Source of the DNA: Sporichthya polymorpha DSM 43042
GTDB lineage: Bacteria > Actinomycetota > Actinomycetes > Sporichthyales > Sporichthyaceae
Length of the DNA: 64,000 nucleotides
Direction of reading: 5' to 3'
Assembly (NCBI RefSeq): GCF_000384115.1
Contig: NZ_KB913029.1
Coordinates: 5,245,057-5,309,056, forward strand
Positions 1 to 10,135 of this stretch are shown piece by piece (within the stretch, counting starts at the first letter, position 1; the number at the start of each line of letters is the position of its first letter). The notes below the pieces were generated by a model. The model was given only the letters and a program-made list of their open reading frames with translations. It had not been told where the DNA came from and searched no databases. Position numbers and translations under genes: made by a program.

Positions 1-1708
1 CGTCGGTGCCGGGGTTCGCCCCGCGGGCCAGCGTGAAGCGCAGCGCGTCGGAGCCGTAGGCGTCCATCCAGTCGAGCGGGTCCACGGCGTTGCCGAAGGA
101 CTTGCTCATCTTCTTGCCGAACTGGTCGCGCACCATGCCGTGCAGGCCGATGGTGTGGAACGGGATGTCGCGGCCTGACGGAGCGTCATCCTTCATCGCG
201 TACAGGCCGAACATCATCATCCGGGCGACCCAGAAGAAGAGGATGTCGTAGCCCGTGTACAGGACCGAGTTCGGGTAGAACTTCGCGAGCTCCGGCGTGC
301 GCTCCGGCCACCCGAGCGTCGAGAACGGCCACAGGGCGGAGGAGAACCAGGTGTCGAGGACGTCCTCGTCCTGCGTCCAGCCATCGCCGCTCGGCGGTTC
401 CTCGTCCGGCCCGACGCAGACGACCTCGTCGTTCGGGCCGTACCAGACCGGGATCCGGTGGCCCCACCACAGCTGGCGGGAGATGCACCAGTCGTGCATG
501 TTGTCGACCCACGCGAACCAGCGCGGCTCGAGCTCCTTGGGGTGGATCGTCACGCGGCCGTCACGCACCGCGTCGCCCGCGGCCTGAGCCAGCGGGCCGA
601 CGTGAACGAACCACTGCAGGCTCAGGCGCGGCTCGACCACGGTCTTGCACCGGGAGCAGTGCCCGACCGAATGCAGGTACGGCCGCTTCTCCGCGACGAT
701 GCGGCCCTCGGCACGCAGCGCGGCGACGACGGCGGGCCGGGCCTCGAACCGGTCCATGCCCTGGAACGGGCCGTGCGCGGTCACGATCGCGGCCTCGTCC
801 ATGATCGGAACCGAGGGCAGGTTGTGCCGCTGGCCGATCGCGAAGTCGTTCGGGTCGTGCGCCGGTGTCACCTTCACGGCGCCGGTGCCGAACTCGGGGT
901 CGACGTGCTCGTCGGCGACGATCGGAATCTGACGCCCCGTCAACGGCAGCTCGACGGTGGTGCCGATCAGGTGCCGGTAGCGCTCGTCCTCCGGGTGGAC
1001 CGCCACTGCGGTGTCACCGAGCATCGTCTCGGCGCGCGTGGTCGCCACGACGATCGAGGCGTCCCCGTCGCCGTAGCGGATCGAGACGAGCTCGCCCGGG
1101 TCCTCCTGGTGCTCGACCTCGATGTCCGAGAGCGCGGTCCGGCACCGCGGGCACCAGTTGATGATGCGCTCGGCGCGGTAGATCAGCTCGTCGTCGTAGA
1201 GCCGCTTGAACATCGTCTGGACGGCCTTGGACAGGCCCTCGTCCATCGTGAAGCGCTCGCGCTCCCAGGCGACGCCGTCGCCGAGGCGCTTCATCTGGCC
1301 CAGGATCTTGCCGCCGGACTCGGCCTTCCACTCCCAGACCTTCTCCACGAACGCCTCGCGGCCGAGGTCGTGGCGGGAGACGCCCTCCTTGGCCAGCTCG
1401 CGCTCGACCACGTTCTGGGTCGCGATGCCGGCGTGGTCCATGCCGGGCAGCCACAGCGCCTCGTACCCCTGCATGCGGCGGCGGCGGACCAGGGCGTCGA
1501 TCAGGGTGTGCTCGAACGCGTGGCCGAGGTGCAGCGACCCGGTCACGTTCGGCGGCGGGATGACGATGCAGTACGCCGGCTTGTCCGAGTTCGCGTCGAC
1601 CTCGAAGTACCGCGCAGCCACCCACCGCTGGTACAGCGGACCCTCTACCTCCGCCGGCGTGTAGCGGGTCGGGAGGTCAGCGGCAGCGCGGGTGGTCTGG
1701 TCAGTCAC
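1..1708 (-). CDS. valS: Valyl-tRNA synthetase, N-terminal part (cut by window edge)
   Basis: Class I aminoacyl-tRNA synthetase that charges tRNA-Val in the cytoplasm. About 569 codons are visible and the gene continues beyond base 1. The GTG start at 1708 gives a protein beginning [20 protein letters not shown]. The HIGH-type motif HLGHAF follows PPPNVTGSL near residue 50, and the KMSKS motif appears as [10 protein letters not shown] near the left edge. The editing (CP1) region between them carries [18 protein letters not shown], typical of ValRS. The catalytic core is therefore complete apart from the C-terminal anticodon-binding and coiled-coil parts that lie outside. The next gene rightwards is divergent. 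Identification is firm. Confidence 0.96.
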   Translation of the reverse strand, partial: MTDQTTRAAADLPTRYTPAEVEGPLYQRWVAARYFEVDANSDKPAYCIVIPPPNVTGSLHLGHAFEHTLIDALVRRRRMQGYEALWLPGMDHAGIATQNVVERELAKEGVSRHDLGREAFVEKVWEWKAESGGKILGQMKRLGDGVAWERERFTMDEGLSKAVQTMFKRLYDDELIYRAERIINWCPRCRTALSDIEVEHQEDPGELVSIRYGDGDASIVVATTRAETMLGDTAVAVHPEDERYRHLIGTTVELPLTGRQIPIVADEHVDPEFGTGAVKVTPAHDPNDFAIGQRHNLPSVPIMDEAAIVTAHGPFQGMDRFEARPAVVAALRAEGRIVAEKRPYLHSVGHCSRCKTVVEPRLSLQWFVHVGPLAQAAGDAVRDGRVTIHPKELEPRWFAWVDNMHDWCISRQLWWGHRIPVWYGPNDEVVCVGPDEEPPSGDGWTQDEDVLDTWFSSALWPFSTLGWPERTPELAKFYPNSVLYTGYDILFFWVARMMMFGLYAMKDDAPSGRDIPFHTIGLHGMVRDQFGKKMSKSFGNAVDPLDWMDAYGSDALRFTLARGANPGTD

Positions 1709-1764
1709 GCGCGGAAGTCTACGGAGCGGGAGCCCCTCGGTCCGAACCGATATACCCAGGCAGG

Positions 1765-2322
1765 ATGGGGTGCGTGACTTCGCTCGACTATTCGCCCGCC
1801 GCCGCCCGGACCGACCTGCTCGCCCCGCCCGTGGCCGCCGCGGTCGCCGCCTGGGCCGGGCGCACCCCCGTCGACGCGATCCGGGTCGCCGAGATCGACC
1901 CGGAGCTCGCCGACACCGCCGCGTTCTGCGCCGCCTACGACGAGCCCCTGGCCGAGTCCGCGAACTGCGTCGTGGTCCACGGCCGCCGGGGCGAGACCGT
2001 GACGCCCGTCGCCTGCCTCGTCCTCGCCACCACCCGAGCCGACGTGAACGGGCTGGTCCGCAGGCACGTGAACGCCCGGAAGGCCTCGTTCGCCCCGATG
2101 GAGGAGGCCGTCGCCGACACCGGCATGGAGTACGGCGGGATCACCCCGCTGGGGCTCCCGGAGAACTACGTCCTGCTCGTCGACCCCGCCGTCGTCGCCA
2201 GTTCTCGCGTCGTCATCGGCAGCGGCCTGCGCCGGTCGAAGGTCGAGCTCCCCGGGGCCGCGGTCGCCGAGATCCCCGGCGCCACCGTCCTTCCCGGCCT
2301 CGGCCTTCCCGTGGGGGGCTGA
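1765..2322 (+). CDS. YbaK/ProX-family aminoacyl-tRNA editing protein
   Basis: A 185-residue protein of the YbaK/EbsC family, which hydrolyses mischarged tRNAs such as Cys-tRNA(Pro) or Ala-tRNA(Pro). Visible family features are the central [10 protein letters not shown] strand, a Lys in NARKASFAP, and the [10 protein letters not shown] loop followed by [12 protein letters not shown]. The ATG at 1765 lies 8 bases after a TATACC box (1751-1756), spacing that fits leaderless transcription; a GTG at 1774 is an alternative start. It is divergent from valS, so both neighbours concern tRNA charging fidelity. The exact mischarged substrate cannot be read from sequence. Confidence 0.85.
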   Translation: MGCVTSLDYSPAAARTDLLAPPVAAAVAAWAGRTPVDAIRVAEIDPELADTAAFCAAYDEPLAESANCVVVHGRRGETVTPVACLVLATTRADVNGLVRRHVNARKASFAPMEEAVADTGMEYGGITPLGLPENYVLLVDPAVVASSRVVIGSGLRRSKVELPGAAVAEIPGATVLPGLGLPVGG

Positions 2323-2325
2323 GCG

Positions 2326-2730
2326 GTGCCGAAACCGAAGGTCAAGTTCGCCGACGCGGCGAACCCGACGCCGGACGAGATCCGCAAGTGGGCCGGCTGC
2401 AACGACCTGGAGCCGATGGAGGACTGGGACCTCGTCCTCGCCACCCCGGCACACGCGGGCGTCCTGATCGACCTGGTCGCGGACGAGGCCTGTCCCTCGC
2501 GGCGCTATCTGCTCGGCGCCCTCTACGTCCTGATCGGGGACGCGGTGCGGTCGGCCCACCGATCCGTCCCCGCCGCCGATCTCGAGCCGTTGATCGCGAA
2601 GGCCCGCGCGAGCGGCAACTCCTGGCTCGAGGTCTGGGCCGACCGCTCGGAGCACCTCATGGCGAACCCCGACGAGTTCGACTACGCCGCGTGGTGCGCG
2701 GGCGGCCTCGCGAAGCGGCCGATGAACTAG
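2326..2730 (+). CDS. Conserved hypothetical protein, 134 aa
   Basis: I do not recognise this protein. It begins with GTG three bases after the stop of the YbaK-family gene and is probably cotranscribed with it. It is soluble, mostly helical by composition, with no signal peptide or membrane segment. It has a helix around SRRYLLGALYVLIGDAVRS and an aromatic C-terminal part (NSWLEVWADRSEH, FDYAAWCAGG). Its last four bases overlap the end of the convergent CoA-binding gene, leaving no room for a terminator between them. Confidence 0.7.
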   Translation: MPKPKVKFADAANPTPDEIRKWAGCNDLEPMEDWDLVLATPAHAGVLIDLVADEACPSRRYLLGALYVLIGDAVRSAHRSVPAADLEPLIAKARASGNSWLEVWADRSEHLMANPDEFDYAAWCAGGLAKRPMN

Positions 2731-3212
2731 CGGGCGGACCGGCGGGAGTCGATGACGCCGGTGTCGAAGCCGGCGAGGTGGAGGCCCCCGGCGAAGCGGG
2801 CGTGTTCGATCTTGAGGCACCGGTCGGCGACGACCTGCAGGCCCGCCTCGGCGGCGCGGGCCTCGACGGCGGCGTCGGTGAGACCGAGTTGGAGCCAGAA
2901 GGTCCTCGCGCCGACCTGAATGGTGTCGGTCAGCGCCTCGTCGAGCTCGCTCGCCCGGCGGAAGACGTCGACGAGGTCGGGGACGACCGGCAGCGCGTCG
3001 AGGCTCGGGTACACCGGCCGGCCGAGGATCTCCGACGCCGTCGGGTTGACGAAGTAGACGTCGTAGTTGGTGCTCGCGAGCAGGTAGGTCGAGACGAAGT
3101 AGCTCGCCCGCGCCGGATTCGCCGAGGCGCCGAGGACCGCGACGGACCGCGTCTCACGGACGATCCGGGCCCGCTCCCCGATGGAGAGATTCGCCGCCGG
3201 GGTTCCGGTCAC
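2727..3212 (-). CDS. CoA-binding domain protein (YccU-like)
   Basis: A 161-residue Rossmann-fold CoA_binding protein. The nucleotide-binding signature is VAVLGASANPARASYFVS near residue 25, followed by VYFVNPTASEILGRPVYPSL, the usual NP...G..VYPSL stretch. The C-terminal ADRCLKIEH matches the conserved DRC.K.EH ending of this family. The GTG start at 3212 overlaps the TGA of the upstream sulfhydrylase (GTGA), so the two are translationally coupled; this family is often found beside O-acetylhomoserine sulfhydrylases. The biochemical role is unknown; a link to sulfur metabolism is inferred only from context. Confidence 0.85.
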   Translation of the reverse strand: MTGTPAANLSIGERARIVRETRSVAVLGASANPARASYFVSTYLLASTNYDVYFVNPTASEILGRPVYPSLDALPVVPDLVDVFRRASELDEALTDTIQVGARTFWLQLGLTDAAVEARAAEAGLQVVADRCLKIEHARFAGGLHLAGFDTGVIDSRRSAR

Positions 3213-4507
3213 GAGGCCACCGCCTTCTGCGCCGCGGCGAGCGCCTGGTCGAGGTCCCACAGGATGTCGTCGACGTCCTCGAGCCCGACGCTGATGCGCA
3301 CCAGGTCGCCCGGCACGCCCGCCGCCGCCAGCTGATCCTCCGTCAGCTGACGATGGGTGGTGCTGCCCGGGTGGATGACGAGCGTTCGGACGTCGCCGAT
3401 GTTCGCCAGGTGCGAGGCGAGCCGGACGTTCTCGATGAACGCCTCCCCCGCCGCGCGGCCGCCGACGACGCCGAACGAGAACACCGCGCCCGGCCCCTCC
3501 GGCAGGTAACGCTGTGCCCGCTCGTGGTGGGGGTGCGAGGGCAGCCCCGCGTAGCGGACGTAGGACACCCGCGGGTCCGCCTCCAGCCACGCGGCGACGG
3601 CCGCGGCGTTCGCGACGTGCGCGGACATCCGCTGCGGCAGCGTCTCGATCCCCTGCAGCAGCAGGAACGCCGCCATCGGCGTCAGCGCCGGGCCGATGTC
3701 GCGCAACTGCTCGGAACGGACCTGGGTCAGCCAGCCGTAGATGCCGAAGTTCCCGGCCCAGGTCAGGCCGCCGTAGCTCGGGATCGGCTCGGTCATGCGC
3801 GGGAAGCGGCCGTTGGCCCAGTCGAAGCGCCCGGACTCCACGAGAACGCCCCCGAGCGTGGTGCCGTGCCCGCCCAGGAACTTCGTGGCCGAGTGGATGA
3901 CGATGTCCGCGCCGTGCTCGATCGGCCGGCACAGGTACGGCGTCGCCATCGTGGCGTCGACGATCAGCGGCACCCCGGCGGCGTGGGCCACCTCGGCCAG
4001 GCCCGCGAGGTCCGCGACCTCACCGGATGGGTTCGACACCACCTCGACGAACAGGCCCTTGGTCGCGTCGGTGATCGCCGCCGCGTAGTCGGCCGGGTCG
4101 GTGCCCCGCACGAAGACCGTGTCGACGCCGAAGCGGCGCAGCGTCACGTCGAGCTGCGTCAGCGTCCCGCCGTACAGCGACCCGGCGGCGACGAGCTGGT
4201 CACCGGCGCCGGCGAGCGCGGCGAACGTCAGGAACTCGGCGGCCTGGCCGCTGGCGGTCGCGATCGCGCCGAGCCCGCCCTCGAGGGAGGCCATCCGCTC
4301 CTCGAGCGAGGCGACGGTCGGGTTGGCGATGCGGGAGTAGATGTTCCCGTACTTCTGCAGCGCGAACAGGCTGCCGGCGTCCGCGGTGTCGGAGAAGACG
4401 AAGCTCGCCGTCTGGTAGATCGGCACTGCCCGGGCGCCGGTGTGCGGGTCGGGCTGGGCGCCGGAGTGGATGGCACGGGTGCGGAAACCCCAGTCACGTT
4501 CGGCCAT
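3209..4507 (-). CDS. O-acetylhomoserine sulfhydrylase-type PLP enzyme (first copy)
   Basis: A 432-residue Cys/Met-metabolism PLP enzyme of the MetY type, expected to make homocysteine from O-acetylhomoserine and sulfide. The PLP lysine is in SATKFLGGHG (about residue 208) and the phosphate-binding TASGQAAEF loop is present, as is YSRIANPT near the N-terminus. It differs from its paralogue at 5745-7037 in the cofactor-contact stretch (VDATMATPYL against VDNTIPSPYL), so the two may differ in acyl or sulfur donor. It sits 37 bases downstream of metX and is coupled to the CoA-binding gene. The MetY class is firm; the substrate is inferred. Confidence 0.88.
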   Translation of the reverse strand: MAERDWGFRTRAIHSGAQPDPHTGARAVPIYQTASFVFSDTADAGSLFALQKYGNIYSRIANPTVASLEERMASLEGGLGAIATASGQAAEFLTFAALAGAGDQLVAAGSLYGGTLTQLDVTLRRFGVDTVFVRGTDPADYAAAITDATKGLFVEVVSNPSGEVADLAGLAEVAHAAGVPLIVDATMATPYLCRPIEHGADIVIHSATKFLGGHGTTLGGVLVESGRFDWANGRFPRMTEPIPSYGGLTWAGNFGIYGWLTQVRSEQLRDIGPALTPMAAFLLLQGIETLPQRMSAHVANAAAVAAWLEADPRVSYVRYAGLPSHPHHERAQRYLPEGPGAVFSFGVVGGRAAGEAFIENVRLASHLANIGDVRTLVIHPGSTTHRQLTEDQLAAAGVPGDLVRISVGLEDVDDILWDLDQALAAAQKAVAS

Positions 4508-4544
4508 GATCCCTCGTCAGCTCGGTCGCCGGGCAGCGTCCGCG

Positions 4545-5702
4545 TCAGCGTACGTCGCCGCCGCCGGCCCGGTTCGCGAGGCCGAGCGCAACGGTCTCGG
4601 CGGCGAGCGCGAAGACCTGGTCGTGCTCGATGAGAAAGCCGTCGTGCCCGTAGGGCGAGGAGATCACCCGGAGACCTTTGACGGTCCCCGGCGCCGTGGC
4701 GATCTGCTCCTGCTGCCACAGCGGGTAGAGCCGGTCGGAGTCGACGCCCGCGACCACCATCGGCACCTCGATCGAGCCGAGCGCGGCCTCCAGCCCGCCG
4801 CGCCCGCGTCCGACGTCCCAGGTGTTCATCGCGTCCGAGAGCGCGACGTAGGTGCCCGGGTCGAAGCGACGGGTCAGCTTGCCCGCCTGGTGGTCGAGGT
4901 AGGACTGGACGGCGAAGCGGCCCGGCTCCACCGGCGCGAACGGGTCCTCACCGTCCTGCGGCGCGTTGGCGAAGCGGTCCTGCAGTTCCTGCTCACTGCG
5001 GTACGTCAGGTGCGCGATCCGGCGGGCGATCTCCATGCCCCGCCAGGGCCCGCGCTCGGGCGCCGAGTCGTCGAAGTCGCCGCCGTTCCACAGCGGGTCG
5101 CCGGTGATCGCGGCGATCTGCGTGGACTGCGTCCCGATCTGGTCCCCGGTCGCCTGCGCGCCGACGGCCAGCACCAGCGCGGCCCCGACGCGGTCGGGGT
5201 ACGTGTGCGCCCACTCCAGGGCGCGCATGCCGCCCATCGAGCCGCCGAGCACGGCGGCCCAGCGCGGAATGCCGAGCGCGTCCGCGAGCCGGCGCTCGGC
5301 CTCGACCTGGTCGGTCACGGTGATGCGGGGGAACCGCGAGCCCAGCCGCCGCCCGTCCGGGCCGCGGGTGGAGGGCCCCGTGCTGCCCTGGCACCCGCCG
5401 AGGATGTTCGCCGCGACGACGAACACCTCGCCGGTGTCCAGCGGCCGGCCCGGGCCGATCAGGTCGTCCCACCACCCGCCGGTGGGGTGCCCGGGGCCGG
5501 GCTCCCCCACCACGTGCGAGTCACCGGTGAGTGCGTGCAGGACGAGGACGGCGTTGGACGCCTGCGCGTCCAACGCCCCCCACGTCTCGTAGGCCAGCGT
5601 CACCCCCGGGAGGGAACCACCCAACGTGAGGTCGAGGGGACCGAGATCCGCGAAGAGCCGGTCCCCGACGGGGTCGCCCTCCACCCAATGGGCTGCGAAC
5701 AC
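4545..5702 (-). CDS. metX: Homoserine O-acetyltransferase
   Basis: An alpha/beta-hydrolase-fold acyltransferase of 385 residues that activates homoserine with acetyl-CoA (in some relatives succinyl-CoA), the committed step of methionine synthesis. The nucleophile elbow is GGSMGG (Ser near 155), the acid lies in the GVDSDRLYP strand, and the base is His in SPYGHDGF near the C-terminus. The NILGGCQGSTGP stretch is characteristic of MetX. It lies between two MetY-type genes on the same strand, forming a complete acetylation-sulfhydrylation unit. The ATG start at 5702 leaves 42 bases to the preceding gene. Confidence 0.95.
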   Translation of the reverse strand: MFAAHWVEGDPVGDRLFADLGPLDLTLGGSLPGVTLAYETWGALDAQASNAVLVLHALTGDSHVVGEPGPGHPTGGWWDDLIGPGRPLDTGEVFVVAANILGGCQGSTGPSTRGPDGRRLGSRFPRITVTDQVEAERRLADALGIPRWAAVLGGSMGGMRALEWAHTYPDRVGAALVLAVGAQATGDQIGTQSTQIAAITGDPLWNGGDFDDSAPERGPWRGMEIARRIAHLTYRSEQELQDRFANAPQDGEDPFAPVEPGRFAVQSYLDHQAGKLTRRFDPGTYVALSDAMNTWDVGRGRGGLEAALGSIEVPMVVAGVDSDRLYPLWQQEQIATAPGTVKGLRVISSPYGHDGFLIEHDQVFALAAETVALGLANRAGGGDVR

Positions 5703-5744
5703 TGTGCTCCTGAAACCGCTGTTACGCCCGGTGTGCGGACGTGC

Positions 5745-7037
5745 TCAGGCGCCCTTGGCCGCGCGGAAGCCGGCCTCCAGGTCCGCCAGGATGTCGTCGA
5801 TGTGCTCCAGGCCGACCGCGAGGCGCACCAGGCCCGGCGTGACGCCGGTGGTGACCTGCTCGTCCGGCGTCAGCTGCGAGTGGGTCGTCGACGCCGGGTG
5901 GATGACCAGGGACCGGACGTCGCCGATGTTCGCGACGTGGCTGTGCAGCTCGAGCGCGTCGACGAAGCGACGGCCGGCCTCGATGCCACCCGCGATCTCG
6001 AAGGCGAGCACGGCGCCGACACCGCGCGGGGCGTACTTGGCCATGCGGCCGTGCCACGGCGAGGACTTCAGGCCGGCGTAGTTGACCGACTCGACCTCGT
6101 CGCGGGCCTCGAGCCACTCCGCGACCTTCTGCGCGTTGGCGACGTGGCGCTCCATGCGCAGCGAGAGGGTCTCGATGCCCTGGGCGAGCAGGAAGGCGTT
6201 GAACGGCGAGATCGCGGGGCCGATGTCGCGGAGCAGCTGCACGCGCGCCTTGATGGCGTAGGCCATCGGGCCGACGGCGTCGGTGTAGACGACGCCGTGG
6301 TAGCTCGGGTCCGGCGTCGTGAGGCCCGGGAAGCGCTCGCTGTGGGCGGCCCAGTCGAAGCGGCCACCGTCGACGATGACGCCACCGATCGCGGTGCCGT
6401 GGCCACCGAGGTACTTCGTCGCCGAGTGGACGACGATGTCGGCGCCGTGCTCCAGCGGACGGATCAGGTACGGCGAGGGGATCGTGTTGTCCACGATCAG
6501 CGGCAGGCCGGCCGCGTGCGCGACCTCGGCGACCGCGGAGATGTCGAGGATGTCGCTGCGCGGGTTCGAGACCGTCTCGGCGAAGAACAGCTTGGTGTTC
6601 GGCCGGATGGCCGCCTTCCACCCGTCCAGGTCGTCGGGCTCGACGAAGGTGACCTCCACACCGAGCTTCGGCAGCGTGTAGTGCAGCAGGTTGTACGTGC
6701 CGCCGTAGAGCGCGGCCGAGGACACGATGTGGCTGCCGGCCTCGGCGATGTTGAGGATCGCCAGCGTCTCGGCCGCCTGGCCGCTCGCCACGAGCAGCGC
6801 CGCGACGCCGCCCTCGAGCGCGGCGACACGCTCCTCCACCGCGTTCTGGGTGGGGTTCATGATGCGCGTGTAGATGTTGCCGAACTCGGCCAGCCCGAAC
6901 AGCGCGGCCGCGTGCTCGGTGTTCCGGAACGTGTACGACGTCGTCTGGTAGATCGGCAGGGCCCGCGCGTGGGTCGCCTCGTCCGGCGACTGCCCCACAT
7001 GGATCTGCTTGGTTTCGAAACTCCAGCTGTCGTTCAT
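5745..7037 (-). CDS. metY: O-acetylhomoserine aminocarboxypropyltransferase (second copy)
   Basis: A 430-residue PLP enzyme that sulfhydrylates O-acetylhomoserine to homocysteine. Its sequence looks like the classical actinobacterial MetY: QTTSYTFRNTEHAAALF near residue 35, IYTRIMNPTQ, the ASGQAAET cofactor loop, and the PLP lysine in HSATKYLGGHGTAIGG. The ATG at 7037 is preceded by a GGAGG ribosome-binding site (CTGGAGGCGCACGGACG). It is the first gene of the leftward metY-metX-metY-CoA-binding run. I looked for a SAM riboswitch in its 105-base leader and saw none. Confidence 0.92.
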   Translation of the reverse strand: MNDSWSFETKQIHVGQSPDEATHARALPIYQTTSYTFRNTEHAAALFGLAEFGNIYTRIMNPTQNAVEERVAALEGGVAALLVASGQAAETLAILNIAEAGSHIVSSAALYGGTYNLLHYTLPKLGVEVTFVEPDDLDGWKAAIRPNTKLFFAETVSNPRSDILDISAVAEVAHAAGLPLIVDNTIPSPYLIRPLEHGADIVVHSATKYLGGHGTAIGGVIVDGGRFDWAAHSERFPGLTTPDPSYHGVVYTDAVGPMAYAIKARVQLLRDIGPAISPFNAFLLAQGIETLSLRMERHVANAQKVAEWLEARDEVESVNYAGLKSSPWHGRMAKYAPRGVGAVLAFEIAGGIEAGRRFVDALELHSHVANIGDVRSLVIHPASTTHSQLTPDEQVTTGVTPGLVRLAVGLEHIDDILADLEAGFRAAKGA

Positions 7038-7105
7038 CGTCCGTGCGCCTCCAGAAGAAATTCGAGCAAGGTGGTCGAGAAACTACCCGCTCATGCTGTG
7101 GAGGT

Positions 7106-7129
7106 CCGCCCGGAATTGCAAACGGGCGG
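7106..7129 (-). terminator. Hairpin after clpX
   Basis: Perfect 7-bp stem CCGCCCG/CGGGCGG with a 10-base loop, 14 bases beyond the clpX stop codon in the direction of transcription. No T-run follows, so termination would be of the U-less type seen in GC-rich bacteria. It also lies upstream of metY. Confidence 0.4.
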
Positions 7130-7142
7130 GGTGAGACGTGTC

Positions 7143-8429
<1,287 letters not shown>

Positions 8430-8597
8430 GCGGTCCAGTCTCCTTAAGGCAGGCCAGCAGTTCAGCCGGGTTGCAGGCTTTGCAGCCGACGCTTGACGGT
8501 ACCTTCCGGCGCCCCGGAGCCACACCACCTTGAGCGGGCGAGTCGGGGCATTCCGCTGTGAGCGGACACCGTCCGCCACACCGCGCCGAACATGCCG

Positions 8598-8639
8598 GCG
8601 GGAACTGACCGAATGGTCAGTCCATCGGTCAGTTCCCGC
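8598..8639. terminator. Long hairpin between clpP2 and clpX
   Basis: Perfect 15-base arms beginning GCGGGAACTGACCGA, extendable by TGG/CCA past a bulged A, with the loop TCAGT. It lies about 40 bases after the clpP2 stop and 170 bases before the clpX start on the same strand. No U-tract follows. It could be a terminator or attenuator setting the clpX/clpP ratio, or a protein-binding dyad; sequence alone does not decide. Confidence 0.55.
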
Positions 8640-8677
8640 AGGTCAGACGTTCAGCGCGCGCGGACGGTGAGAGCGGC

Positions 8678-9334
8678 TCAGCCCTGCCCGTTGACCGCGA
8701 GCAGCGAGGTCTTGCGGGACGAGATCACGTCGTCGACGATCCCGTACTCCTTGGCCTGCTGAGCGGTCAGGATCTTGTCGCGCTCGATGTCGCGACGGAC
8801 GTCCTCGATGTCCTTGCCGGTGTGCTTGGAGATCATCTCCTCCAGCAGCGACCGCATCCGCAGGACCTCGTTCGCGATGATCTCGACGTCGGAGGCCTGG
8901 CCGCCGCCGCCCTCGAGGGCGGGCTGGTGGATCAGGATCCGCGCGTTCGGCAGCGCGAGGCGCTTGCCCGGGGTGCCCGCCGCCAGCAGGACCGCTGCGG
9001 CCGAGGCCGCCTGGCCCATGCAGATGGTCTGCACGTCGGGCTTGACGAACTGGATCGTGTCGTAGATCGCCGTCAGCGCGGTGAACGAGCCACCGGGCGA
9101 GTTGATGTAGATCTGAATGTCGCGGTCCGGGTCCATCGACTCCAGCGTCAGCAACTGGGCCATGACGTCGTTCGCGGACGCGTCGTCGACCTGGACGCCG
9201 AGGAAGATGATGCGCTCCTCGAAGAGCTTCGCGTACGGGTCGTACTCGCGGTAACCCTGGCTGGTGCGCTCGACGAACCGCGGGAGGACGTAACGCGCCT
9301 CCGGCAGATGCAGGGGCTTGTCGTTCAGGCTCAT
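8678..9334 (-). CDS. clpP2: ATP-dependent Clp protease proteolytic subunit ClpP2
   Basis: Serine peptidase subunit of 218 residues that forms the mixed ClpP1P2 barrel of actinobacteria. Catalytic Ser is in [11 protein letters not shown], His in [10 protein letters not shown], and Asp in the [15 protein letters not shown] region. The [16 protein letters not shown] stretch and a 30-residue N-terminal extension ([17 protein letters not shown]) match the ClpP2 rather than ClpP1 type. Its ATG overlaps the clpP1 stop by four bases, so the two subunits are translationally coupled. Confidence 0.96.
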   Translation of the reverse strand: MSLNDKPLHLPEARYVLPRFVERTSQGYREYDPYAKLFEERIIFLGVQVDDASANDVMAQLLTLESMDPDRDIQIYINSPGGSFTALTAIYDTIQFVKPDVQTICMGQAASAAAVLLAAGTPGKRLALPNARILIHQPALEGGGGQASDVEIIANEVLRMRSLLEEMISKHTGKDIEDVRRDIERDKILTAQQAKEYGIVDDVISSRKTSLLAVNGQG

Positions 9335-9966
9335 GCGGTCCCTCCGGCCCCGGTGACGTCCCGGGCGCTGCTCACGACGTGGTCGACGAAGCCGTACTCC
9401 TTGGCCTGCTCCGCGGTGAACCAGCGGTCGCGGTCGGAGTCCTTCTCGATCTGCTCCAGCGTCTGGCCGGTGTGCTCGGCGATCTGCTGGGCCAGACGCT
9501 TCTTGGTGTAGAGCATCTGCTCGGCCTGGATCTTGATGTCCGAGGCGGTACCGCCGAGGCCGCCCAGCGGCTGGTGCATCATGATCCGCGCGTTGGGCAG
9601 CGCGTAGCGCTTGCCGGGGGCGCCGGCGCAGAGCAGGAACTGCCCCATGGAGGCGGCGAGACCCATCGCCACGGTGCCGACGTCGGGCTTGACGTACTGC
9701 ATCGTGTCGTAGATCGCCATGCCGGCCGAGACCGAGCCGCCAGGGCTGTTGATGTACAGCCAGATCTCCTTCTCGGGGTCCTCGGCCGCGAGCAACAGCA
9801 TCTGCGCGCAGAGCGCGTTCGCCATGTCGTCACGGACCTCGGAACCGAGGAAGATGATGCGCTCGCGGAGCAGGCGCTCGTAGACGCGCTCCCCCAGGCC
9901 GCCACCGTTCTCGGCGCCGCGGGCCATCTCGAGCCGGGTCAATCCATATCCGTCGGATGTGGGCAC
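9331..9966 (-). CDS. clpP1: ATP-dependent Clp protease proteolytic subunit ClpP1
   Basis: Serine peptidase subunit of 211 residues, partner of ClpP2. Catalytic Ser is in [11 protein letters not shown], His in IMMHQPLGG, and Asp in [17 protein letters not shown]. The [19 protein letters not shown] stretch is typical. It is the first gene of the clpP1-clpP2 pair. A ClgR-like box lies about 110 bases upstream with a TAGGGT -10-like hexamer between box and start, consistent with ClgR activation known for actinobacterial clpP operons. Confidence 0.96.
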   Translation of the reverse strand: MPTSDGYGLTRLEMARGAENGGGLGERVYERLLRERIIFLGSEVRDDMANALCAQMLLLAAEDPEKEIWLYINSPGGSVSAGMAIYDTMQYVKPDVGTVAMGLAASMGQFLLCAGAPGKRYALPNARIMMHQPLGGLGGTASDIKIQAEQMLYTKKRLAQQIAEHTGQTLEQIEKDSDRDRWFTAEQAKEYGFVDHVVSSARDVTGAGGTA

Positions 9967-10072
9967 TCGATCCTCACCTGCTTCGTGGGTCGGTCGTTCC
10001 GGCGACGATCTTCCTCGCCGCGTCGACGACCCTAATGCCCAGGGTGGCCTCGGCCTTCCCGAATCCGGCCGA

Positions 10073-10089
10073 GTTCGCTGTCAGCGCAG
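10073..10089 (-). promoter_or_regulatory. ClgR-like operator upstream of clpP1P2
   Basis: On the clpP1 sense strand the site reads CGC-TGACA-GCG-AAC, matching the CGC-N5-GCG core reported for ClgR, including the Y.A.R spacer pattern and the AT-rich right flank. The left flank (CTG) is a poorer match. It lies 107 bases upstream of clpP1 and about 40 bases upstream of a TAGGGT hexamer at 10034-10029. No clgR gene is in the window. Confidence 0.5.
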
Positions 10090-10095
10090 GGCAGT

Positions 10096-10119
10096 GCAGG
10101 GCGGGCACGCGCGCCCTGC
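10096..10119 (-). terminator. Hairpin after tig
   Basis: Perfect 8-bp stem GCAGGGCG/CGCCCTGC with an 8-base loop, starting 16 bases beyond the tig stop codon. No clear U-tract. It sits immediately before the ClgR-like box of the clpP operon and would insulate clpP1P2 from tig transcription. Confidence 0.45.
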
Positions 10120-10135
10120 GCCGAGAGCGAAAACG

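Noticed and set aside
458-1777. 439-codon rightward open frame opposite valS
   Set aside because: It is the antisense shadow of valS; its residues are Arg/Val/Leu/Gly-rich with no recognisable motif, as expected from GC-rich third positions.
7038-7142. Possible SAM riboswitch upstream of metY
   Set aside because: The leader lacks the paired conserved blocks of SAM-I/IV or SAM-II; only one simple hairpin is present and it fits the end of clpX.
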